A stretch of 27,646 nucleotides of DNA from Elysia marginata (taxonomy: Eukaryota > Mollusca > Gastropoda > Plakobranchidae): positions 379,278 to 406,923 of the forward strand of contig BMAT01006665.1 in NCBI GenBank assembly GCA_019649035.1, given 5' to 3'. Below, piece after piece: positions 20,291 through 27,646 of this stretch. The stretch's first letter is position 1; each line of letters begins with the position of its first letter. The notes under the pieces are model-generated. The model was not told where the DNA came from. It saw nothing but the letters and a program-made list of their open reading frames with translations, and ran no database searches. A program made the translations under genes and the position numbers.

Positions 20291-23200
20291 GTGCGAGATT
20301 CTAACGTCTGCTGGGAATTAAGGTTGTGTGAACTGCTAACGTCTTGGAATGGACTTAAAACTGAGAGAGCCAGTTAAATTAAAGTTAAATAATTTTTGCG
20401 GCCAAAATGAACATTTCTATATAGTACATGTAATGGTTAATAAAATTAGATGGCAGATTACCTCCTGTCCCATAGGACAAAATGGCGGCCATTTTTGTTA
20501 TCACAATTCAATGTACCTTTAGTGTTATTGACTGACAGCTTTTAAATTCATCTGATTGATTTCAGTGAATTATTTTCGCATTAAAAGGAATCGATGATGA
20601 ATAATAGATTTGGTAGCAATCTAAAAAAGCACCAGCTATTGCAATCACTAGTAGTACTTTTATGTATGGATATCGGGTCCGACTTATCCTTTGCAACTGT
20701 GATTTTGTGTTGACTGACGGATTGGTACTGCGGATATTTTGTTTTTCTGCACTTGTAAATATCACAATATTTATAGCGGTGAGTCCACAGGAGTCTACAT
20801 TAGGCCTTGCTTTGACGCAAAACAAAGTTGAGAGGGCAAATTCCATTTATTAACCCGTGTAAATCAATAAACTCGACCGGCTGCTAGACTTAGAATTTGT
20901 AGACTGACATCACGATCAGAATACGGGCAATTTTGGTTGTAAATAACCGAACGTCAGCAATTTTTGGTCACTTGCTTTATTGGGTGAAACCATTGATTGG
21001 GGAAAAGCCGCCAAGTTCCGTTTTTGACGATGTATACACTAGAACTGGGGCTTTCTCATAAAGTCATAGACCTAGCACTAGTAGTAGAAAACCGGAAGAT
21101 TCAAGATTCAAGATTAAAATTCTTTATTGATCCCACTAGGGGAAATTCTTGGGACAAGCTTCTCATAAAAAACAAAAAAACAGTTATGAACATAGACATA
21201 GAACGTATAAATTAAAAATGTTAGTATAAATCATTAACTTTAACTTTAAATCACAGCCTTTTTGTATACAATAATTATACTTATATCACACTCTTAAAAA
21301 GCAATCAAAGTATATATATTCATAGCAATTAGCATAAAAATTATTGGCAATATGAGCATTTAGATCTAGATTGTGGGAAATATTCTTTTAAAATTTTTAT
21401 TGTGTAACGAAATCGATTTAGGTATAAACAAGTTAGCGTATATCTCTGTGTTCTAGCTTTTGGGGCCCTTAGCCTTCCACTATGCTCGATGACTCTCGTG
21501 CTAAACTCTGTCCATAAAGGGTGTGTTTGGTCATTTCGTATACAATCTGTCTTTTGTTTTGTTCTCCTTTCGCAGATAGTGAGTGCCTCTGAGCTCCGAT
21601 CTTATCAAAATCCATATATATATATACCTCAGAAAAAGCGCAAATTCAGGCAGATTGATGAGTAATTCTAATTTGCAAAAAAAGGATGGCTAAACCTCGA
21701 GATTAAATGTGACCTGTAAAAAAGTTAAAGGTCCAAAGTTTTTAGTTACAAAACTACAGTTTTAATTGCAAACTTGCTCTGGTTTAACGCTTATCACTCC
21801 GATAACAGGTGGTTTGGGTATAGATCTAGATTTAGATCTTGAGTGGAATTAATCCTGGGATTGGCCCGCTAGTGTTAAAATGGGTATCATCCCCTTCATT
21901 TTGTCAGTCTTGCCAGCGGCCCAATGCCAGGATTATCCCCTTGAGTCTATTTCTATACCAGTACTAGATTGTAGATTTAGATTTATTTAAAATTAAACAT
22001 GCCTAACATGGTTATCTATTACTAGATGCTAAGATCTATCATGTCAGTGAGTTTGATGGCATGGTTCTAATAAAAATCTAGAAGTCTAATTTATTACTGC
22101 AGTTTATTGTAGATATAAAGGAATGCACTATGTGAGCATAAATTTTGACGTATAACTAGATTTAGTCTTATTTGAGCCTGATCGTTACTGTATAGTGTAT
22201 AGATCTATAGGCCTAGTGCAATATGCACAAGCAGCTGCTAACGCTAAGTGCAATGTAATTGTAAATCTAAATATGCCAACTAGATCTAGGCCCCTAACTT
22301 ACTCTTTTGCACCGATGTGTAACTCCCGACTAAGGCTCCTAAGCTATGTAACAAAGTCTAGTCCCCTGATCCTGTAAATTTACAACTGTTTTGCCTCCCT
22401 CACCTAACCAATGGCTTTGAGTTTAATAAGGGCAATATGACTACTTGACTCTTAATGAATCATTGCTCATCAGTCACGGACATTCTCTATCCGGTTGGGA
22501 AGTATGTCAAAAACTTTTTGTATCAGATTAAACTATAGGTTAAAAACAACATTTATTTAATAACTATGACAGCTAAATCTAAATGTATATTGTACATTAT
22601 CATGAAAGGACCTAGGCTTTAACTCTTACGCAAAAATTTGATACAACTGCATCTATTTATTATAGAAAATATTTTGTCTTTTGTTTCTTCAGACTATATA
22701 CATTTATCTTCTTTGTCAGCGACTATCTTCAATGAACTATGGCTGGTGTGCAAGGCAAGTATTACTAGATAGATGCTGGCGTCAGTCAGTGATCTCTTTC
22801 TTTGAGACTCATTTGAATGATTTGATGCACCTGTATCTCTTTAAATGTCTGTGGATGCTTTGACAAATCTAATTCGTAATTCTGTTGCTTTAGTTGTTTT
22901 TTTTGTTCAGTGTGTTGTCTCTGGTTTCTTTTTCTGTTGCATTCACATCAGGAACAAAGGACAAAGTTAAAGTTTGAAATTCAGGGAAAAAAATTTTTTA
23001 AACATTTCTGTAACCTTAATATGTCTTTACTTTTAAAAAAAGCAGTAAAACGGCATTATTAATTTTGCAAACGCTTTTGTTGTTCTATCTCTGTGGTATC
23101 AAAATTCTTTAAATTTTGCTTGTTTAGAAATAAGGGAGTTTTTACTGTTTGAATAATCTTGAATTTTCTGTTGACTATTTCTTATTTCAGATGCTTGGAA

Positions 23201-26200
23201 AATCAGTGGGGAGGACCGTGCAAAACATGACCAACAATTCTTCCAGCTCAAACCACTAAATGGTTATGTGACAGGTGATATGCACAAAAATTAATTTTTA
23301 AAAATTTATCTGTCATAAATTGAAAAGGAATGTTTTACTAGGAAAATATTTTAAAAAGTGAAGTATGTCCCATATTAAATGAGAGCGTCAAGGAACAAGG
23401 AGTCTCAGACCTGCCAACATTACGGTTTGCCCGGTGGTGCGAAAAAATTACAGGTTACGGGCAACTACCTTAAAATTACGGCGTGTTGATAAGCCTAGGT
23501 CAAGGTTGCTCAGAATGTTTCGTTTTGTACCCGTAAATGCGATCCCGATATTGAAATGGTCCGATTACAATGCTACGTGGCGTAGGCCCACTCGCGTGAT
23601 GAAGTTATCAATAGGTAGGCCTACATGTATGTGTACCATTAACCGGTCAAGTAATATGGAAGTGCATTGTGTAGGCCTATGGCCTGGCAGCCAGTGAAAG
23701 TAACCCTTTTCCGATTTTCTTTTTATCGATTGTGCACATTTTTTTTTCGAGTAGCCGTATCACAGGCTGTAGAATATTGAAGTTAAACTTATTACGTCAA
23801 GGTCACAATACTTCATGTCCCTGTTGTCCAAACCTAACTCTATGCCATTGATGCTTGTGGTCAGTGCATAGGGATGTGCATGTTGTGTTCACATGCGAAC
23901 AATAAAATGATAAGAAAGGAGTGACTCCACCTCAGATTTTAGAGCTTGGCCCTTGTATGCTCGTAATAATCTGATGGTAGGGATGCAGAAGCCACTAATC
24001 TGCATCAAAGGGTGCCTTTCTTTATTGTTTTATTGTTTGATGACTACTGTATGACCATAGTAACCATACAGACCGGGGGGGGGTAGGGATCACTAAGACG
24101 TGTGACCATATGGTGCATGTAGCCAGGGCCCTGAAAAATGTCAAGGCTATACTAACTGAATCAATGAAAAAGATGCTGAAACTGAAGTGAAAGTAAAAGT
24201 GTAAGTGCATGACATACTTATGCCTATAAGATATAATTAGGACAAACTCCACGAAATATTTGAGGAGGGTACTATATAAACAATGAACGGGGAAAGAAGA
24301 AAGTGTTAACCAAGTGTAGATTTATTTGTAGTTTCAAATACAGACGATTGTATAATGAAGACGAGTGCAAGCTTAAACTAGATCTACATTTCTCAATGAC
24401 AAGAATCCTGAGACTAGTCACTATGCCTATCAAACCTAAGCTAAACATGGGTAGATTCTAATGCTATTGTGAATGATTAGGACTAGATCTAGATCTAGAC
24501 CAAGCACCATCGTGGAAAAGTTGCTAGATACATACATGTAGAATGCAATGATGTCACAAATTCACAGTAAAAATTCATTTATGAATTTAACCCTTTCGTG
24601 ACATAAGTGATATGTGTCTATGCAGTGATGCAGCCCACCCTTACTGAAGGTTGTTTTCTTATAAGAAGAGTTGATTTATAAGGAAAAAATATCAATAAAT
24701 TCAAATTTCTAATTAACTTTAGCATAGGCTTTGACGATTTTTCACTATTCTATCGATTATCATGACGAACGCTGTACGTCATGTATTGCATCTTGGCACA
24801 AAAAGCATGACGTACGTCATGTAGGGCATCTTGTCACTGTTTTTAATGAAGAAAATATGACGTACGTCAAGTATGGCACGAAGGGGTTAAGGACAAGATG
24901 ATCCAATGTACCCATGACCTAGATCTAGATCTGTGCTGAGCCAAACAATGACTTGTTAGAGAGTCATAAAACTATTAAAAGAGAGTAAGAAAATAGCATA
25001 AATTAACACATATGATAGAGCATCATCGTGCACCGAATCTGAAATGGTAGATTGATCTCTAGTAAGGATCTTATTGTGCTATAGTTCTTTTTTTTTTTTT
25101 TTTCAAAACTAAATGTTCTCTTTCCATGTAGAATGCTCTCACATAGCTCTACATATAGATTCAGCTATATGATATGTACACCAGTTCATTGTTTAATTTT
25201 GCAAAGTTCAGGAACTCTAAATTGAAGGACTTCCTTATGTACCATTTAATTTCTTGAATATTGCTGTAATTAATACATGTGATTAAAATGGCACATTTCC
25301 ATCATTCTTAGTTCTAGCAATTATCTAGAGATAGAAGTTTGAATGTAACCAACTCTCTCTCTTTCTCTCGTTTTTTTTTTTTTTTGTTACGTTTTGCGGT
25401 ATTACTGTAGATTTTGAAAAAATTACTGCGAGTAAACCCTAATATTACTGTGAAGCAAAATACAGGTTGGCAGGTCAGGAGTCTTATTTTTCTTGGCACA
25501 AGGCTTATTGAAGTAGTTTGCCATTGCTTTCCTCGCTGCCTTTCCTTCTGCACAGTCTTAAAAATACCTAGCTTACCCATAAAGTGGTGGGTAGGCACAT
25601 GGGAGCAAATATAACTTTGGGTGCATTGGGTATGGAACCCAGGACCTTTTTAATAGCTGTCGAAGGCCTTCGGCCTGAGCCAAATAAGTACATACTACAT
25701 GTTGAAATTCAACTTCTCACTCTTATGAAATGGAAGCCTTTGAATTATAGAAGTGCACAATAGGCTCTCCATACCTGGATGAAGCAAAAGAAAAATGATC
25801 CAAATAATGTGGCATCATTTGAGCTCAAGGAATGAGACAACTATGAAGCAAACTATTCCCAACCATAGGATGAGATCAAACTCCCTGCAGTTGTGTTTCC
25901 TCATACCAAGCGTGGGGAATCTTTGTATTTGTACATTGAAAAAGATAATATCTTCTCTTTACATACTTGCTCACTATCATTTTAGTCTAGATTGTTAGTT
26001 GGCATTGTGTGTTGTTGTAGAATATGTCATTAAAAGGCCCTTACATCAAGACATAGCAATAGATTGAAGGTTTCATGGATCACAGTTCTTATCTATCGTG
26101 CATATATTTATTATACCTTTCAGGTACACAAGCAAGAGACTTCTTTATGCAATCAGGCCTTCCAACCCCAGTTCTGGGCCAAATCTGGTAAGAGTTTTAT

Positions 26201-27598
26201 CTTCCACTGCAAAGTTGGATTTGCAGAAAATAATTGAGCAGGGAATATAAAATTGTAAGATGTGCTTTAAATTTTCACACAGTTCACAATTCTTTCAGCA
26301 GAGAAATTGCTCCATGCATGTTACCATCTTTTTATTGTTATCCATCTGTACTAAAAAAAAAGATCATTTAAAAGATGATGTAAAAAATTTTTCAGCATGC
26401 AAATAGCCACAGCAATTTAATATTAGAAAATTTAAGCTGTCTGCCTTATTTATTTTATGTGTAAATAGTTTACAAACAAAAGATTCCTCAAACAGAGCTT
26501 TATTTTAAAACATTTTGTTTTATTGTAGCGAATATTAATGACTATTCTTTAAATGTAATTTTGAAATAAAGTTGTATGGCACCAAAATGGACTTAATGGT
26601 TGGAGGATTTTTTAATTTTTAGTTCTTGTATATGGCCATAGTTAAACTGCAATCATTATGCAACCTTCACAATGTTGATAAAAAGTATTTTACCACTAAC
26701 AATAATATTTTAACAAAAATATGTTAAAAGTGTATGTATATTATGGCCTGCAAAGTTTAGACTTTCACTGCAGTGCATGGCAATTTATCTGTTTGTTATT
26801 GTTTGGGTGTAGGGACAGGGAAGGAGTTGATAAAGTGCAAGGCAAGCGCCAAGTGTTGAATATATTTATTTATTATTTTATTTATTTTATTCACTTTATT
26901 AATTCCTTTCGGGAAATTTGGCTGCGTTACTCAGCGTAACTGTGTCGCCACAAGAGCAGCGCCACTAATGCCCCAGCAGACCAGTACATTTAAGGCCACT
27001 TTACACCCATATTCTGATCAGCTGATTCAATTACAAATTTTTTATCCCATCAGGCCAATCTTTATAATATTAAATGCAGTAAATTTAGATCAGGTAACAT
27101 TTCAGTTGAAGTTTGTTCTTAATGGCACTTGTTTGTCTTAGTCAAAGCTAGCTTTTTGGTTTTATTACAAACCACAGGCTCATGTCTACTTTTTTATTTC
27201 TCATTTTGTTTCCATTTGCGAAAGTGACTGTTATGTATTGTTTTTGGAAGCCTTTTTCTTTGTGTAGATTTTTTAATCCCAACACAGCTGTCCTTTTTTG
27301 CCATTTCTTAAAAAGTACCTTGAAATCTCTGTGGAGAAGGCCTTTCTTGATTGTTTTTTTTTTGTTTTTTTTTTTAATGTAAGGGGTTTGGCTGACATCA
27401 ACAATGACGGGAAGATGGACAAAAAAGAGTTTTCCATCGCTATGCATCTAATAAAGAAAAAGCTACAGGGCTATGAAGTCCCAAAAGTATTGCCTGCCTC
27501 TCTAAAAGCAGATCCAACCCCTGTCATGGGGACATTTGCACAGCCAGTAATGGGTGGACCAATGCCTCAGCAAATGAACATGGGATTCCCAATGGGAG
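20269..27598 (+). CDS. ITSN1: Intersectin orthologue, 5' part (first EH domain)
   Basis: Three firm exons (23191-23274, 26124-26187, 27384-27598) splice in frame into about 120 residues closely matching the intersectin N-terminus: [57 protein letters not shown] and KLQGY. Intersectins are endocytic scaffolds with two EH domains, a coiled coil, five SH3 domains and, in long forms, a RhoGEF-PH-C2 tail. EH domains bind NPF tripeptides. This EH1 keeps a canonical EF-hand loop and the tryptophan at the end of QIW that is important for NPF binding. Only EH1 and the start of the Pro/Met-rich linker lie in the window. The N-terminal exon is one of two candidates (listed separately), so the 5' bound is the outer option. 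Vertebrates have two paralogues; an invertebrate is expected to have a single gene. Confidence 0.93.
20478..20497 (+). promoter_or_regulatory. YY1-type site in a near-palindrome
   Basis: CAAAATGGCGGCCATTTTTG contains AAAATGGCGGC, the classic YY1 motif. In animal housekeeping genes this motif often sits just downstream of the transcription start in the sense direction. Seventeen bases are palindromic around a central G, so a YY1-like core is also present on the other strand. It suggests a plus-strand (intersectin) start near 20460, but this is inference. Confidence 0.4.
21088..21610 (-). mobile_element. LINE 3' end remnant with TTGAATC tail
   Basis: On the minus strand the upper part translates in pieces resembling the LINE RT C-terminus (MTKHTLYGQ, then [19 protein letters not shown] after a frame shift). 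That recalls the HPL...R.P.AKT.R...SF..PS ending of CR1/L2-like elements. The lower end reads GGGATCAATAAAGAATTTTA followed by repeats of ATCTTGA, a common LINE 3' tail. Stops are frequent, so it is inactive. Confidence 0.65.
21838..21946. repeat. Imperfect inverted repeat (small foldback)
   Basis: The segment 21838-21874 (includes TAATCCTGGGATTGGCCCGCTAG) and the segment 21911-21946 (the reverse strand includes TAATCCTGGCATTGGGCCGCTGG) pair with few mismatches around a short spacer. It is probably a very short MITE. No target duplication was recognised. Confidence 0.6.
22720..22754 (+). CDS. ITSN1: Candidate B for the intersectin start exon (GC-AG intron)
   Basis: A pyrimidine-rich acceptor (TTATCTTCTTTGTCAG, ending at 22719) precedes a 35-base segment. 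Its ATG at 22739 sits in the context AACTATGG and reads MAGVQ plus G. It is followed by GCAAGT, giving AAG|GCAAGT, the textbook non-canonical GC donor. Phase 1 joins to 23191 to give MAGVQ-D-AWKIS, with an intron of only 436 bases. It would imply an upstream non-coding exon. I slightly prefer it to candidate A, but RNA evidence is needed. Confidence 0.42.
23191..23274 (+). CDS. ITSN1: Intersectin EH1 exon (helix A region)
   Basis: The acceptor is ACTATTTCTTATTTCAG and the donor GTGATA. The exon has two bases, 27 codons ([27 protein letters not shown]) and one base. Human ITSN1 has [16 protein letters not shown] followed by LKP.SGFITG at the same place. The first two bases complete an Asp codon from the previous exon. 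This is the opening helix of EH1 and the first, non-calcium EF-hand. Confidence 0.93.
23399..23700. repeat. GC-richer insertion with CTGCCAAC module
   Basis: In an AT-rich intersectin intron, this block has raised GC, several TAGGCCTA words and an open frame (23434-23697) with no recognisable protein. Its start, GACCTGCCAACATTACGG, resembles the reverse complement of the segment near 25465-25485 (GACCTGCCAACCTGTA), and both continue into TTACGG/GTAAT-rich sequence. It is probably a dispersed repeat rather than a gene. Confidence 0.4.
24587..24890. mobile_element. piggyBac-type MITE with TTAA duplications
   Basis: TTAA at 24587-24590 and at 24887-24890 flank a 296-bp element. It starts CCCTTTCGTGACATA and ends with the complement of CCCCTTCGTGCCATA (13 of 15 match). 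A TTAA target and TIRs starting CCC are hallmarks of piggyBac. The right half carries three TGACGTACGTCA-type palindromes (around 24770, 24809 and 24860). There is no transposase. It sits in the intersectin intron after the 23191 exon. Confidence 0.8.
25368..25683 (-). mobile_element. tRNA-derived SINE-like element with poly(A) tail
   Basis: The minus-strand head has an A-box-like TTGGCTCAGGCCG (25683-25671) and a B-box-like GGGTTCCATACCC (25640-25628). A conserved-looking body follows (GAGGAAAGCAATGGCAAACT, GTGCCAAGAAAAATAAG). After a CTGACCTGCCAAC module it ends in a run of A (plus-strand T run at 25372-25386). It is inserted antisense in the intersectin intron. Confidence 0.6.
26124..26187 (+). 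CDS. ITSN1: Intersectin EH1 exon (middle)
   Basis: A 64-base exon with acceptor TTATACCTTTCAG and donor GTAAGA. Its two leading bases complete Gly, then come 20 codons: [20 protein letters not shown]. The final two bases begin the Trp codon. It aligns residue for residue with human [20 protein letters not shown], helix B and C of EH1. The Trp, split by the intron, is the conserved residue of the NPF pocket. Confidence 0.95.
26885..26930 (-). repeat. Possible LINE 3' tail fragment
   Basis: CACTTTATTAATTCCTTTCG then GGAAATTT resembles TTTATTGATCCC...GGGGAAATT at 21120-21145, the conserved 3' end of the LINE remnant there. A TATTTATT-rich stretch precedes it. Only the tail is visible. Confidence 0.3.
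27384..27598 (+). CDS. ITSN1: Intersectin EH1 exon (EF-hand loop and linker)
   Basis: The acceptor follows a long T tract (ends AATGTAAG) and the donor is GTAAGG. One base, 71 codons and one base. It begins [20 protein letters not shown], whose D-x-N-x-D-G-x-x-D-x-x-E pattern is a canonical calcium-binding EF-hand loop, then [17 protein letters not shown]. The rest is a Met, Pro and Gly-rich linker with repeated PM.. units, as between EH1 and EH2 in the family. The gene continues beyond the window. Confidence 0.95.
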
Positions 27599-27631
27599 GT
27601 AAGGCATTTGTATTGGCTGTTCTTTTATTAA

Positions 27632-27646
27632 GGGGGGGGGGGGGGG
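27632..27646. repeat. Homopolymer G at window edge
   Basis: Fifteen G at the very end of the window, shortly after the intersectin donor site. It may be a real simple repeat or the edge of a contig or sequencing artefact. Confidence 0.9.

Larger units (their letters stand above)
19600..20500. promoter_or_regulatory. Candidate divergent promoter region
   Basis: This stretch between the two gene starts is less AT-rich than its surroundings. It has CCAAT-type boxes on both strands (CCAATCAG at 19740-19747, ATTGG at 19706-19710), as in NF-Y-driven housekeeping promoters. It also has the YY1-type element at 20478. No transcription start can be read from sequence alone, and no TATA box is evident at either gene. 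Confidence 0.35.

Noticed and set aside
27148..27447. 99-codon minus-strand frame at the right edge
   Set aside because: It is antisense to the intersectin EH1 exon and its T-rich acceptor tract, and its lysine-rich translation reflects the T runs.
1..27646. CRISPR array, prokaryotic operon or phage-like system
   Set aside because: No spaced direct repeats and no long intronless genes; the split exons and transposons are those of an animal genome.

Overview
The window looks like AT-rich animal nuclear DNA, most likely from a lophotrochozoan and probably a pulmonate-type gastropod. Genes are split into short exons with GT-AG introns. The introns hold LINE fragments, tRNA-derived SINEs and small DNA transposons, and the palindromic word CTAGATC/AGATCTAG is scattered almost everywhere. 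The species call is inference; the gene calls rest on exons translated by eye with matching splice phases. None of the short open reading frames of about 60-120 codons appears to be a gene in its own right; two of them simply overrun real exons.

Layout. (1) Bases 1-740: a GC-richer, unclassified repeat-like block. (2) About 741-4180: no recognised gene, apart from a decayed LINE RNase H tail at 3530-4075. (3) 4181-18640, minus strand: ten coding exons of a CRYZL1 (quinone oxidoreductase-like protein 1) orthologue. The phases agree across all nine junctions, giving about 319 residues. Only the last roughly 30 residues are missing. (4) About 18.7-22.7 kb: the shared upstream region, with CCAAT boxes, a YY1-type site, a (GA)n tract and a LINE 3' remnant. 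(5) About 20.3 or 22.7 kb to 27598, plus strand: the 5' end of an intersectin (ITSN) gene. Three firm exons cover the first EH domain, two candidate start exons lie upstream, and the gene runs off the right edge.

The two genes are divergently transcribed neighbours. Human CRYZL1 and ITSN1 on chromosome 21q22 are also adjacent and head to head, so this pair appears to be ancient bilaterian microsynteny, possibly kept by shared regulatory DNA. The products have no obvious joint pathway: CRYZL1 is an MDR-superfamily protein of poorly known function, and intersectin is a multidomain endocytic scaffold.

The introns carry most of the unusual structure. They contain a perfect 62-bp inverted repeat with a 5-base loop, a roughly 660-bp unclassified unit present twice about 3 kb apart, a piggyBac-type MITE with TTAA duplications and TGACGTACGTCA boxes, a pogo/Tigger-like MITE abutting a SINE, and a possible piggyBac 5' remnant. 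I found no prokaryote-type system, CRISPR array, rRNA or functional tRNA gene. The strongest observations are the conserved gene pair and this layered transposon structure.
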